This document shows, piece after piece, positions 38,194 through 48,673 of a stretch of DNA of 64,000 bases. Origin of the DNA: Lysinibacillus sp. SGAir0095. Its GTDB lineage: Bacteria; Bacillota; Bacilli; Bacillales_A; Planococcaceae. The notes beneath the pieces were generated by a model that ran no database searches, was not told the DNA's origin, and worked only from the letters and a program-made list of their open reading frames with translations. The first letter of the stretch is position 1. Each line of letters opens with the position of its first letter. The position numbers were made by a program, and so were the translations under genes. The stretch spans positions 2,566,001 to 2,630,000 of the forward strand of contig NZ_CP028083.1 in the NCBI RefSeq assembly GCF_005491425.1, in the 5' to 3' direction.

Positions 38194-38457
38194 CTGTAAA
38201 TCCTCCTCAAATTAGTGTATACAGCTTGATGTATACACACTAGAAAAACATCGTTTGCCGCAAATGTCCGCTATATCGATGTCACTTGATTTAATATAAT
38301 AATTCAAATTCATTATCATATTAGGTAAAAAACTAGCATTTACTATAAGAATTTCGATTTCTATTTAGTTTAAACTATCAAACTAAATGAGTATAGTTTA
38401 TGTACAAAACTCATTATGAAACACGATTCGCTAGCTGTCAAACCAATATACATGGTT

Positions 38458-38775
38458 TTATTTATCACCATCTACATTTTTGTGCTTTAATAACGCTTGT
38501 AATTCACTATGACTTATGTCTCCGAACCAATTTTCCGAGCGGAATTGCTGTATTTGAAAATAGCTAACAATTTCTGAAGGCTTCACAGAAAAAATCGTCT
38601 CTACAATTTCATATAAACGTAGATCTTCTACTTTTTTCTTTCTCCATTTTTTCTTGACGCAAAAATTCCAAATATCCTCCAAGACAATTCCATCGTATTC
38701 ATAATAATTTATTTCATCCAATTTGCTTTGTAATACTGGTAAAACCTCTCTGTATAGCTGTTCGAACTGAATCAT
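38458..38775 (-). CDS. comN: Post-transcriptional regulator ComN
   Basis: A 105-residue cytoplasmic protein beginning MIQFEQLYREVLPVLQSKLD. The core (ILEDIWNFCVKKKW-like and FSVKPSEIVSYFQI) matches the ComN/YrzD family. In B. subtilis ComN is needed for comE mRNA accumulation and late competence and interacts with DivIVA. ATG 38775 has GGGGGG about 6 bases upstream; the frame is open to 38877 but those residues are not family-like. It is divergent from spoVB. The 264 bases between it and secDF hold only a weak A/T hairpin (38364-38387). Confidence 0.85.
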   Translation of the reverse strand: MIQFEQLYREVLPVLQSKLDEINYYEYDGIVLEDIWNFCVKKKWRKKKVEDLRLYEIVETIFSVKPSEIVSYFQIQQFRSENWFGDISHSELQALLKHKNVDGDK

Positions 38776-38867
38776 GACAATCCCCCCAACCAATAGTTTT
38801 AACTCACTACATTCAAGCATACAAATATTGTATCTGATATTTCTTGAAATGAGAAGGGATTGAATGA

Positions 38868-40385
38868 ATGAGTTCATTTGTAAAAGGAACTGTATTTCTA
38901 ACGTTTGTTATTTTTTTATCTAAACTGTTCGGCTTCATCTATAGGATGCAGTTTATGCGGGTTGCAGGTGAAGAAGCAGTAGGTATATATATGACTGCCT
39001 ATCCAGCATTTATCTTCTTTGTTTCCCTATTACAATTAGGTATACCAATAGCAGTGGCGAAAGTTATTGCCGAGCTGCATGCAAAACGAAGAGATCACCA
39101 ACTAAAGGCTGTTATGACAACAGCTTCCAGATGGGCAATTGTCTCAATTATTGTTTTCACACCACTACTCTATTTATTTATACCATACTTAGCTGGGACA
39201 CTTTTACATAATGATGCAACAAGATTAACCCTGTATATTGGTTTAGGGGCTGTTCCAATTGTAGTATTTTCTGGTTTAATTAGAGGTTATTTACAGGGCA
39301 TTGCTGTAATATCTGCAACTGCTTGGTCACAAATGTTAGAGCAGGTTATTCGAATTGCATTAATTACATTGCTATTACCTTTTTTAGTTACTGCCGATAA
39401 TCCTGCCTTAACTGCTGCATATGCAATGGCAATCACTGCATTTGGTGAAGTTTTTTCTTTCATTTATTTATTCATTCACTACCAATATAAGAAAAAGAAA
39501 ACAAAGAAAAACGAAGCAGATAAAGCCTATCCTGCAATGCCACTTCTAAGGATTGCTGTGCCATCTGCAGGCAGTCGATTATTTGGTACTTTCACTTGGT
39601 TTTTAGAGCCGATTGTTTTCTTAAAAGCACTGACAGTTTCAGGACTGACAGCTGTGGGAGCTACCACATTGTATGGGATCATTTCTGGTGTACATGTTCC
39701 ATTGCTTCTTTTCCCATCATTTATTCCAAACGCACTTGCTATTGTTCTTATTCCAGCAGTCAGTGATGCGGTTGCAAGAAGTAATGTCCAATTATTAAAT
39801 GAACGGATTGGTATTTCATTACGTTTATCTTCATTGGTTGGTTGTTATGCCGCCACTTATTTCTTCATCCATGGAGACGAGCTTGCAATGAAGCTCTTTC
39901 ATTTAGAGGAGAATCGCGGCTTTATGAAAATATTGGCACCGATATTTTATTTTTATTATATTCAAAGTCCACTCCACTCTATTTTACAGGCTATCGATGA
40001 AGCACGTCCTGCAATGATGAATTCAATTTATGGTGGATTAGGAAAGCTATTTGTCATGTTTGTACTAGCCTCTCAGCCATTTATCCAGGAATACGGCGCT
40101 ATTATTGCGATTGGCTTCGGCGTTCTAGTAACTTCCTGCTTACACATAGCTACACTACGTGGGCATAAAATGATTGCCGCTGGTTTTAGATTCTTTGCCA
40201 TTCCATATGGAATTTTCATTTTAACTTGTTTTATTCAGACCTATCTTATCCCAAAGGTGTCATTTAATTTTTGGACAAACAGTGCCTTTACCTTAATCAT
40301 CTTGACTCTATTGTTAATTCTGACAAACCAAATTAAGTGGAGTGACTTTAAAGTTTTACGATCAGTCGTTTCACGACGTCTTTAA
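38868..40385 (+). CDS. spoVB: Stage V sporulation protein B (MOP flippase)
   Basis: A 505-residue polytopic protein of the MOP/PST flippase superfamily with about 14 membrane segments. It begins MSSFVKGTVFLTFVIFLSKL, a typical SpoVB/MurJ-like start, and has RMQFMRVAGEEAVGIYMTAY soon after. In Bacillus SpoVB is needed for spore cortex synthesis and probably flips lipid-linked precursors. AAGGGA lies 8 bases before the ATG. Its 3' end overlaps the convergent yrbG gene by 15 bases, as spoVB and yrbG are also neighbours in B. subtilis. Confidence 0.93.
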   Translation: MSSFVKGTVFLTFVIFLSKLFGFIYRMQFMRVAGEEAVGIYMTAYPAFIFFVSLLQLGIPIAVAKVIAELHAKRRDHQLKAVMTTASRWAIVSIIVFTPLLYLFIPYLAGTLLHNDATRLTLYIGLGAVPIVVFSGLIRGYLQGIAVISATAWSQMLEQVIRIALITLLLPFLVTADNPALTAAYAMAITAFGEVFSFIYLFIHYQYKKKKTKKNEADKAYPAMPLLRIAVPSAGSRLFGTFTWFLEPIVFLKALTVSGLTAVGATTLYGIISGVHVPLLLFPSFIPNALAIVLIPAVSDAVARSNVQLLNERIGISLRLSSLVGCYAATYFFIHGDELAMKLFHLEENRGFMKILAPIFYFYYIQSPLHSILQAIDEARPAMMNSIYGGLGKLFVMFVLASQPFIQEYGAIIAIGFGVLVTSCLHIATLRGHKMIAAGFRFFAIPYGIFILTCFIQTYLIPKVSFNFWTNSAFTLIILTLLLILTNQIKWSDFKVLRSVVSRRL

Positions 40386-41009
40386 TTGCACATAAATTTT
40401 GTTGTTTTCATAACAGCAATAGAAAATATCTTTTATCCTTTCATCAAAACCTTGTTCTTTTAATTCATTATGAAGCCACTCTTTATCTTTGTTGAGGAGT
40501 TTTAAATGCTTTTCAACGATATAACCGTCCACAATAAGAGGTAAGATAAGAGGGTCGTCACTTTTTAAAAAAATGGATATTTTTCCTGAGGGTTCTAAAA
40601 AAGCATAGTCAATCTGCTGCACAGATGGAACCCTTTCTTCCCGCATTTGTTGAAATAAGTCATCTAAATTGTAACGTTGTTTTCGCATTTCTTCTTGGTC
40701 AATAATTCCATCACGGACTATCAGAGAAGGATCACCATCAATTACATCGCGCATTTTTTTACTCTTTAAAGTTAATAAAGAATTTATAAATTGAATGACT
40801 AGTAAAATGATAATTGGAAATATATTTTGAAGAATCGGCTTTTCAACATCTTCCAACGCAAAGGCAACACATTCAGCGATTAAAACAAATACTACCAAGT
40901 CCATAATACTTAATTCGCCAACTTCTCTTTTACCCATTAGGCGAAAAACAACAATGATAAAAATATACAGAAAGACAGTTCTAATAAGAATCTCAATATA
41001 AGTATCCAT
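40371..41009 (-). CDS. DUF421 membrane protein (YrbG-like)
   Basis: A 212-residue protein with three N-terminal membrane helices followed by the cytosolic DUF421 domain. The family motif FRLMGKREVGELSIMDLVVF is near residue 20-39, and GDPSLIVRDGIIDQEEMRKQ lies near 110. Related YetF/YdfR proteins are placed in the spore envelope or membrane. The role is otherwise unclear. I chose ATG 41009 (GAAGGG 9-10 bases upstream); the frame runs up to 41108 without support. It converges on spoVB and overlaps its end by 15 bases. Confidence 0.88.
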   Translation of the reverse strand: MDTYIEILIRTVFLYIFIIVVFRLMGKREVGELSIMDLVVFVLIAECVAFALEDVEKPILQNIFPIIILLVIQFINSLLTLKSKKMRDVIDGDPSLIVRDGIIDQEEMRKQRYNLDDLFQQMREERVPSVQQIDYAFLEPSGKISIFLKSDDPLILPLIVDGYIVEKHLKLLNKDKEWLHNELKEQGFDERIKDIFYCCYENNKIYVQLKTS

Positions 41010-41169
41010 ATCTCCACACCCTTCCATACACATTTTGGGCACACGTGAATATAAGTATTCATTGAAAAGAATTCCTATAAAAAGAACCATAGAACTGATG
41101 TTATCCAAAATACCATGTTTAAAATTACGTTTTTAAAAACACCAAGCTCGATTACTTTACCGCTAATAA

Positions 41170-41217
41170 TGAAAAAAGCTTACTAACTCGGTGCTTGTCC
41201 GATTTAGTAAGCTTTTG
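41170..41217 (-). terminator. Terminator of yajC
   Basis: AAAAGCTTACTAA and TTAGTAAGCTTTT form a 13-bp stem with further TCGG/CCGA pairing inside, with T-rich sequence on the minus strand. It closes the ruvA-ruvB-queA-tgt-yajC series. Confidence 0.85.
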
Positions 41218-41229
41218 ATTTTAGTATTA

Positions 41230-41490
41230 TTATTCAGTAATTACTCGACCAATTGCTTGGCGCTCGAATTTTAAACGAGTTTTACCATCAACAATAATGT
41301 AAATAGCTCCATCCTCTAGAGCATCTACTTCTCCATGTAGTCCACCGATTGTTACTACACGGTCACCACGTTTAATGCTATTTTGCATTTGAACTGTTTG
41401 TTTCTGTTTCTTTTGTGCTGGACGGATTAAAATGAACCACATCGCAACGAACATAATAATAATTGGAAGTAAACCAACTAAAGTATCCAT
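41230..41490 (-). CDS. yajC: Preprotein translocase accessory subunit YajC
   Basis: An 86-residue membrane protein: one N-terminal membrane helix (LVGLLPIIIMFVAMWFILI), then RPAQKKQK and the conserved small domain RGDRVVTIGGLHGEVDALED. YajC associates with SecDF and YidC near the Sec channel. It lies in the same direction 143 bases downstream of tgt, the conserved location, and before the terminator. Confidence 0.96.
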   Translation of the reverse strand: MDTLVGLLPIIIMFVAMWFILIRPAQKKQKQTVQMQNSIKRGDRVVTIGGLHGEVDALEDGAIYIIVDGKTRLKFERQAIGRVITE

Positions 41491-41633
41491 AGATTTATGT
41501 CCTCCTTTCTAAATCTCACTTCTTAAGTATAGTATAGAATGAATAGAAAAAGCGATTTGAAACTATTATTTTTATGAAAATAATCACACTTTTTCATATT
41601 CTTCAATATTTCGACATATTAGTGAACTGTTTT

Positions 41634-42830
<1,197 letters not shown>

Positions 42831-42873
42831 TTAGGTTTCCCCATGTTATTAAACAAATTATCGCAAATAACAT

Positions 42874-43911
42874 TTAGCGAGTTGGTCGAATAAACATCGC
42901 ATCTCCAAAACTAAAGAAACGATATTTTTCTTCCACCGCTTTATTATACGCATTCAAAATGATTTCTCTGGAAGTAAGCGCACTTACCAGCATGACTAAA
43001 GTAGACTTTGGTAAGTGGAAGTTTGTAATTAAGCCATCGATTGCTTTATATTCAAAGCCCGGGTAGATAAAGATATTTGTCCAGCCATGCTCGGCTCGAA
43101 TTTCTCCATCATATTTTTGTGCAATTGTTTCAAGTGTACGTGTAGATGTTGTACCAACTGCAACGACTTTTCCACCATTCTCTTTTGTACGATTAATAAT
43201 TTTGGCCGCTTCTTCTGTCACACTATAAAACTCGGAGTGCATATCGTGGCTCTCAATTGAATCTACACTTACTGGCCTGAATGTTCCAAGTCCAACATGT
43301 AGGGTAATAAAAACAATCTCTACGCCTTTTTCTTTAATCTGTTCCAAAATTTCATTGGTGAAATGTAATCCGGCTGTTGGTGCTGCTGCCGAACCAATTT
43401 CTTTCGAATAGACCGTTTGATAGCGTTCCCGATTTTCTAATTTTTCATGGATATAAGGAGGTAGAGGCATTTCACCCAGCTGATCTAATATTTCATAAAA
43501 AATCCCATCATAGGTAAACTTAAATACTCGTCCCCCGTGGTCTAATTCACCTATACAAGTTGCTTTAAGCAGACTATCACCAAAAGTAATCTCAGTGCCA
43601 ACTTTTACTCGTTTTGCTGGTTTAACCAATGTTTCCCACTCATCATCATTACCTTGCTTCAGCAATAATACCTCGATATGGGCACCAGTTTCTTCTTTTA
43701 CACCAAACAGTCTTGCAGGCATAACGCGAGTATCATTTAAAACCAGACAATCGCCCTTTTGTAATTCATCCACAATATGCGGGAAATGACTATGTTCAAT
43801 TTCTCCTGTTTTACGGTCAACTATCATTAACCGACTCGCTGTTCTGTCTTCTAATGGAGTTTGAGCAATTAGCTCTTCGGGTAAATGGAAATCAAAATCT
43901 TCTACTTTCAT
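42874..43911 (-). CDS. queA: S-adenosylmethionine:tRNA ribosyltransferase-isomerase
   Basis: A 345-residue enzyme that adds the epoxycyclopentane group to preQ1 in tRNA (queuosine pathway). It begins [20 protein letters not shown] and carries [12 protein letters not shown] near residue 58. [12 protein letters not shown] lies near 178 and [13 protein letters not shown] near 200, with [12 protein letters not shown] near the end. Full length. It lies 17 bases downstream of ruvB and upstream of tgt. Confidence 0.97.
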   Translation of the reverse strand: MKVEDFDFHLPEELIAQTPLEDRTASRLMIVDRKTGEIEHSHFPHIVDELQKGDCLVLNDTRVMPARLFGVKEETGAHIEVLLLKQGNDDEWETLVKPAKRVKVGTEITFGDSLLKATCIGELDHGGRVFKFTYDGIFYEILDQLGEMPLPPYIHEKLENRERYQTVYSKEIGSAAAPTAGLHFTNEILEQIKEKGVEIVFITLHVGLGTFRPVSVDSIESHDMHSEFYSVTEEAAKIINRTKENGGKVVAVGTTSTRTLETIAQKYDGEIRAEHGWTNIFIYPGFEYKAIDGLITNFHLPKSTLVMLVSALTSREIILNAYNKAVEEKYRFFSFGDAMFIRPTR

Positions 43912-43928
43912 TTTTACAACTTCTTTCG

Positions 43929-44933
43929 TTATGATTGTTCTGGATAAGTATAACCAAAATGGTCATAGGCTAATTTCGTTGCTTCTCGACCTCTAGGCGT
44001 TCTTTGGATAAACCCAATTTGCATTAAATAAGGTTCATATACATCCTCGATTGTCTGACTTTCTTCACCAATGGATGCTGCAATGGTGTCAAGGCCAACA
44101 GGTCCGCCCCGGAAACGTTCAATCATGCTCATCATTAATTTATGGTCAATATGATCTAGTCCTTGAGGGTCTACTTGCAGTAATTCAAGTGCTTGATTTG
44201 CTAATGGATGTGAAATAGCACCATCCCCTAAAACCTGTGCATAGTCGCGAACTCGTTTTAATAAACGGTTGGCAATACGTGGAGTCCCTCTGGAGCGACG
44301 TGCGATCTCCCGGGCAGCCAGGCGTTCTATATCAACATTAAACAATTGACTGCTGCGTACAACAATTTCCTCAAGTGCTTCTTCATCATAAAAATCTAGT
44401 CTTAATAAAACACCAAATCGATCTCTTAATGGTGCAGACAATGCTCCTGCTCTGGTTGTAGCGCCGACCAATGTAAAAGGTGGTAAATCTAAACGAATTG
44501 AACGAGCTTCAGGCCCCTTTCCTACTACAATGTCTAAGCAAAAGTCCTCCATTGCCGGATAGAGAACTTCTTCTATTGCTCGAGGTAGACGGTGTATTTC
44601 ATCTATGAATAAAACATCTCCTGGTTGCAGGGAGCTGACAATTGCCGCTAAATCACCAGGCCGTTCAATTGCTGGACCACTAGTTAATCGAATATTAACA
44701 TCCATTTCATTGGAGATAATTGTAGCTAACGTGGTTTTCCCAAGTCCAGGAGGTCCATATAGCAATACATGATCAAGGCTTTCTTGTCGGAGCTTTGCGG
44801 CTTCAATGAATATATTTAGACTCTCTTTGACCTTATGCTGACCGATATATTGGGAAAGTTTTTGTGGCCTGAGAGATAGCTCATATTGCTCATCAAAGTC
44901 ATTCGATTCACTTGAAATAATTCGTTCGGCCAT
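43929..44933 (-). CDS. ruvB: Holliday junction helicase motor RuvB
   Basis: A 334-residue AAA+ motor that drives branch migration with RuvA. Walker [11 protein letters not shown] is near residue 59 and Walker [11 protein letters not shown] near 107. The sensor is [18 protein letters not shown], and a winged-helix domain lies at the C-terminus ([11 protein letters not shown]). It lies 12 bases downstream of ruvA in one transcript. Confidence 0.97.
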   Translation of the reverse strand: MAERIISSESNDFDEQYELSLRPQKLSQYIGQHKVKESLNIFIEAAKLRQESLDHVLLYGPPGLGKTTLATIISNEMDVNIRLTSGPAIERPGDLAAIVSSLQPGDVLFIDEIHRLPRAIEEVLYPAMEDFCLDIVVGKGPEARSIRLDLPPFTLVGATTRAGALSAPLRDRFGVLLRLDFYDEEALEEIVVRSSQLFNVDIERLAAREIARRSRGTPRIANRLLKRVRDYAQVLGDGAISHPLANQALELLQVDPQGLDHIDHKLMMSMIERFRGGPVGLDTIAASIGEESQTIEDVYEPYLMQIGFIQRTPRGREATKLAYDHFGYTYPEQS

Positions 44934-44945
44934 GATTCCACCTCC

Positions 44946-45566
44946 TTACTTCATTTTTAGCAACAGCTGTAATGCTTGCTTCATATAGCTTTCTGTAGTC
45001 GTGAGCTCATCGTTATCCTCTAAACTTGGTCTAATTTTCGTCAATTCTTTATCAGAGTATCCAAGTGCAAGTAAAGCCAAGATTGCTTCTTCTAATTCTT
45101 GTTTGTTTGGGTTAACACCGAATAATGGCAATTCATCCTCGGTGCTTGGTAATTCAACTTGATCCAGCAATGAACCCAGCTTACCTTTTAAATCAAGAAT
45201 CATTTGTCTAGCGGTCTTTTTTCCTACGCCAGGAAACTTTACTAAAAAGGCTTCATCTTCCATCTCAATAGCAGAGATTACTTGTGAAGGATTGCCACTA
45301 GCTAATATAGCTAAAGCTCCTTTTGGACCAATTCCCGACACTTGAATGAGCTTACGGAACAGCTCTCTTTCATCAAGTGATTTAAAACCAAATAGCATTT
45401 GGGCATCTTCTCTTACATGCATATGTATATAAATTTGTTGAAGCTCTTCTTTTATGCGAAAGGCAAAAGGATTTGACGTAAAAATCTGCCATCCCAATCC
45501 TTGCTGCTCCAGAACTACGTATTCAGGTGTGATTCGTTTTATTTTTCCAATTATATAATCATACAT
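44946..45566 (-). CDS. ruvA: Holliday junction recognition protein RuvA
   Basis: A 206-residue DNA-binding protein. It has an N-terminal OB fold (MYDYIIGKIKRITPEYVVLE), tandem helix-hairpin-helix motifs (VSGIGPKGALAIL; FPGVGKKTARQMI) and a C-terminal RuvB-contact domain (EEAILALLALGYSDKELTKI). It targets RuvB to four-way junctions. It is the first gene of the ruvA-ruvB-queA-tgt-yajC run. The B. subtilis neighbour bofC is not found upstream. Confidence 0.96.
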   Translation of the reverse strand: MYDYIIGKIKRITPEYVVLEQQGLGWQIFTSNPFAFRIKEELQQIYIHMHVREDAQMLFGFKSLDERELFRKLIQVSGIGPKGALAILASGNPSQVISAIEMEDEAFLVKFPGVGKKTARQMILDLKGKLGSLLDQVELPSTEDELPLFGVNPNKQELEEAILALLALGYSDKELTKIRPSLEDNDELTTTESYMKQALQLLLKMK

Positions 45567-45663
45567 CTTTGATCCCCCACATTCACTGCTATAAATTATA
45601 GCATATTGTTGGGTTTACCCCGAACAAATTTAATTGACCCTGACACATAGCCAATATTAAAAC

Positions 45664-45692
45664 AAAAGAAAGACCGTCATTTTAGACGGTCG
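45664..45692 (-). terminator. Terminator of the safA-kinase pair
   Basis: GACCGTC and GACGGTC form a perfect 7-bp stem with a 6-base loop, followed on the minus strand by a T-rich stretch. Confidence 0.75.
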
Positions 45693-45745
45693 AGTTACTT
45701 TTATAATTGATAAGCGATACCTTTATTTTATCATATTATGCGCTT

Positions 45746-46603
45746 TTAGTGATGATTTGAATGTAATTTTTCAGTTTGTAATATTAATTCAGGCCAATGC
45801 CTTAATGCTTTTTCCGTAAACGGCATTAAATAGTCTAAGAAGGCTTCCCTCTCATACTTACCTAATTGCAAAGCATAAAGCCATTCTCTTAAGAGTTCAT
45901 TAGGATACTGCAAGTAATTGATTTTTGGTAAGCATAAATGATATAAATAAGGATTTTCATTTAATAATTTCTCTAAGTCATAATCAATTGTAGGTAAAAC
46001 GCGATGCATCCAAAGAAGCATTTCTTCCGCTGAATCACCTACAACCGCCAAATCATAATCAATTAATTTCATCTTTTTGTCTTTGCAAATTAAAAAATTA
46101 TGATGCACTACATCCCCATGTAACAAGGTGAGCTTTCCATCGATTTTTTGCTTTTGCTTACGCATTTGTTTTAATACCCTACTCGCGAATAAGGTAATAT
46201 CATAATAAGCATGCTGCAATAATGGAAGCAACTCTTTTTCATTGATTAAAAAGCGTTCTAATCGTGCATTCCATTTTTGATAAAGTTGTTGTCTCGGAAA
46301 AATAACCTGGTTTTTCCAATCAATTTTTTTGCTCGTATCATGTAAAGCTTTCAAAATTTTAAAGCTTTGTTTTCGATGAGACTCGATTGAAAAATCCGCA
46401 CTAAAACTTCCATGTTGCCAATATTGTACAACAAGATCCTCATCCTTGCTTTTAACTAATGGAATAACATATGGAAACTTAATATCCTCAAGCTGACGGT
46501 GAATTGCTTTAACTTTTTCTGCAACATTAACGTGATCATATTTCTTTATAAATAACGTCCCTTGTGCTGTCTCTTTCTTCCATATATTGCTCTTGATTTG
46601 CAT
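45746..46603 (-). CDS. APH/kinase-fold protein coupled to safA (coat-kinase-like)
   Basis: A 285-residue protein with the aminoglycoside phosphotransferase/protein-kinase fold. The catalytic loop is LLHGDVVHHNF (about 166) and the metal-binding motif KLIDYDLAVVGDSAEEM (about 185). The N-lobe is short (TLFIKKYDHVNVAEKVK). Its ATG lies one base after the safA stop, so translation is probably coupled. The pairing recalls spoVID-ysxE and CotS-like coat kinases of Bacillus, which suggests a spore-coat role. That role is inference; the substrate is unknown. The terminator lies 54 bases after the stop. Confidence 0.82.
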   Translation of the reverse strand: MQIKSNIWKKETAQGTLFIKKYDHVNVAEKVKAIHRQLEDIKFPYVIPLVKSKDEDLVVQYWQHGSFSADFSIESHRKQSFKILKALHDTSKKIDWKNQVIFPRQQLYQKWNARLERFLINEKELLPLLQHAYYDITLFASRVLKQMRKQKQKIDGKLTLLHGDVVHHNFLICKDKKMKLIDYDLAVVGDSAEEMLLWMHRVLPTIDYDLEKLLNENPYLYHLCLPKINYLQYPNELLREWLYALQLGKYEREAFLDYLMPFTEKALRHWPELILQTEKLHSNHH

Positions 46604-46604
46604 T

Positions 46605-47930
46605 TTAATAATTCCAAGGTCTGTTTTGTGGTAAATAAGGATTATTAGGATATGCTTGGTTGTTAGATTGCATCGTTTGTTGTGGCATCATTTGTTGTGG
46701 CATCATTTCTTGGGACATCATCTGTTGCGGCATCATTTCTTGAGGCATCATCTGTTGCTGCATAAATTGTTGTGGCATCATCTGTTGTGGCATATATTGT
46801 TGCATGTAATCTCCGTAAGGGTTTTGAGAATATGGATAACCGCCAGTTCCATAGTTGAATCCATCTTGATAGTAGTCAGCTACTTGCCCTTGATCTTCAG
46901 CAGGGGCGTAAGGATTGAAATCTTCAAAACCTTGCGGAGCAGCATTTGTTGCAAAATCTTGGCCATCCATTTGTGCTTTTACCTCAGAAGAATCTAATAA
47001 CCAATCCGGTAATCCATCATGTTCATCATAAGGACCTTCCATTGCAGGAGCAACATCTGTCATTGGGGCCATATCATAGTTCGGCTCAAAGTACTGCATA
47101 CCATAAGGCATCATTTCATGAGAAGGATATCCTCCTCCACCACATCCGCAGTCGTTAAACTGTTGTTGTGGCATTTGTTGATAATCATACTCATCGTGAC
47201 CACATGGGACATGTTGATAATTAGTGTAATCATGACCACATGGCTGTGGCTGATGATAATGCTGTTCTTGGCAACCACATGGGTTATGATAGTATACCTG
47301 TTCATGACATCCACATGGGTTATGGAAATGTGCTTGCTCATGACATCCACAAGGTTGTGGTTGCGGTTGTGGACAGCATACATAAATTATTTGAGGCTGT
47401 GGCAATGGTACTTGAACGTACTGAACCTCTTTTTCCACGGTTGTCTCGACATCAACTTGCGTTTGTGGTGCTGGCATTTGAATATAAATTGGTTGTGGTG
47501 CAGGGGCTGGTGCAGGTAATGTCTTGGGTTGCTGGAAATGCATTTGCGGCGCAAAATCTAATTGAAATTGCGGCGTTAGCTCTACTTTCGGCGCAGGCAT
47601 CGGCTGTGGTACCGGTGCTGGAATCGGTGCAGTTTTCACAACTTTCGGCACTTCTTTAACAGGTTGAGCCTTTTCAATAGGCTTTGTTTGTTCTACTTTT
47701 GGTGCAGTAAGCTTTTCTTTATTTGACATCGGTGCAGTTTGCTGCCCTTTTGTCATTGTTGAATTTGGTGTTGCAGCTCCACCTTCTGGTAAAATAATCT
47801 CCATGCCCGGTACAATATAATCAGGGTTAGCTAAATGTGTATTTAAATTTTTTAATTCATCAAGCCCAATCCCATACTGTTTCGCAATTCGCCAAAGTGT
47901 CTCACCTTTTTGAACAATATGAATTCGCAC
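46605..47930 (-). CDS. safA: Spore coat morphogenetic protein SafA-like (LysM)
   Basis: A 441-residue low-complexity coat protein. The N-terminal LysM domain (about 1-48) starts RIHIVQKGETLWRIAKQYGI, close to SafA of B. subtilis, which binds spore peptidoglycan and recruits inner-coat proteins. A Pro/Gln-rich linker follows. Then comes a Cys/His-rich block with repeated PCGCHEQ/PCGHD units (12 Cys, about 190-270) and a C-terminal Met/Gln tract of repeated MMPQQ/MMPQE units (about 385-425). GTG 47930 is 6 bases from AAGGAGG; the in-frame ATG at 47936 abuts the ribosome binding site. The kinase-fold gene follows after one base. Confidence 0.9.
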   Translation of the reverse strand: MRIHIVQKGETLWRIAKQYGIGLDELKNLNTHLANPDYIVPGMEIILPEGGAATPNSTMTKGQQTAPMSNKEKLTAPKVEQTKPIEKAQPVKEVPKVVKTAPIPAPVPQPMPAPKVELTPQFQLDFAPQMHFQQPKTLPAPAPAPQPIYIQMPAPQTQVDVETTVEKEVQYVQVPLPQPQIIYVCCPQPQPQPCGCHEQAHFHNPCGCHEQVYYHNPCGCQEQHYHQPQPCGHDYTNYQHVPCGHDEYDYQQMPQQQFNDCGCGGGGYPSHEMMPYGMQYFEPNYDMAPMTDVAPAMEGPYDEHDGLPDWLLDSSEVKAQMDGQDFATNAAPQGFEDFNPYAPAEDQGQVADYYQDGFNYGTGGYPYSQNPYGDYMQQYMPQQMMPQQFMQQQMMPQEMMPQQMMSQEMMPQQMMPQQTMQSNNQAYPNNPYLPQNRPWNY

Positions 47931-48076
47931 AAACATCCTCCTTTTCTCGTTTTATAATATGTGATTCAGATGAAAAGGACACAAAAAAATAAAACGCTTT
48001 GTGTGGTTCCTCGTGATAAACTATGAATAATAGCGTGATGTATATACATGAAATTCCATATGAAAGAGGTAATAAA

Positions 48077-48610
48077 ATGAAAAAAATGTTAGGCGAAGAT
48101 CGTCGACATGAATTGCTCCATATGTTAAAAACCAAAAACGAGCCTATTACTGGAACAGATTTAGCAAAATATGCAAATGTTTCCAGGCAGGTGATTGTCA
48201 ATGATATGAACTTACTAAAAGCACGAAACGAGCCCATTGTTGCAACGAGTCAGGGGTATATGTTTCTGAAGCGTGAAGATAATCATGAAGTTTTCGAAAG
48301 AAAAATTGTCTGTTTACATACAGCGGAGCAAGCAGAAGATGAAATGTTAACGATTGTTGACTGTGGAGTCACATTAAAAAGTGTTATCATAGACCATCCT
48401 GTTTACGGGGAAATTACAGCTTCTATGATGTTATCCAATCGACACGATGTAAAGAGTTTTCTTCAGCGTGTTAATGAAACAAAAGCAAATTATTTATCTG
48501 TCTTAACAGACGGTACACATTTACATGAGATTTCTGCCCCATCTAAAGAACTTTTAGATCGAGCTGAACAAATGCTAAGGGAAAAAGGATTCTTAATCGA
48601 AGAAGAGTAG
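48077..48610 (+). CDS. niaR: NAD biosynthesis repressor NiaR (YrxA)
   Basis: A 177-residue regulator with an N-terminal winged helix (RRHELLHMLKTKNEPITGTD; ANVSRQVIVNDMNLLKA). The C-terminal 3H domain has its characteristic histidines in CLHTAEQ, IDHPVYGEI and GTHLHEI, which bind metal and nicotinic acid. It represses NAD-synthesis and niacin-uptake genes when nicotinate is present. ATG 48077 has AAAGAGGT 6 bases upstream. In B. subtilis it borders nifS-nadBCA and then safA; here safA is next door and the nad genes are absent. Confidence 0.93.
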   Translation: MKKMLGEDRRHELLHMLKTKNEPITGTDLAKYANVSRQVIVNDMNLLKARNEPIVATSQGYMFLKREDNHEVFERKIVCLHTAEQAEDEMLTIVDCGVTLKSVIIDHPVYGEITASMMLSNRHDVKSFLQRVNETKANYLSVLTDGTHLHEISAPSKELLDRAEQMLREKGFLIEEE

Positions 48611-48631
48611 CAAGAACGATAAGAATAATAC

Positions 48632-48673
48632 TAAAAAAGCGGGCACTCGATTTGCAAGTAGCCCACTTTTTTT
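48632..48673. terminator. Bidirectional terminator between niaR and the DCC gene
   Basis: AAAAAAGCGGGC and GCCCACTTTTTT form a stem with one mismatch and T-runs on both strands, between two convergent genes. It overlaps the last base or two of the DCC gene. Confidence 0.82.

Noticed and set aside
46656-47659. Several long plus-strand frames (up to 166 codons) opposite the safA gene.
   Set aside because: They are His/Leu-rich mirror translations of the Gln/Met- and Cys-repeat codons of safA, overlap one another in different frames, and have no credible ribosome binding sites.
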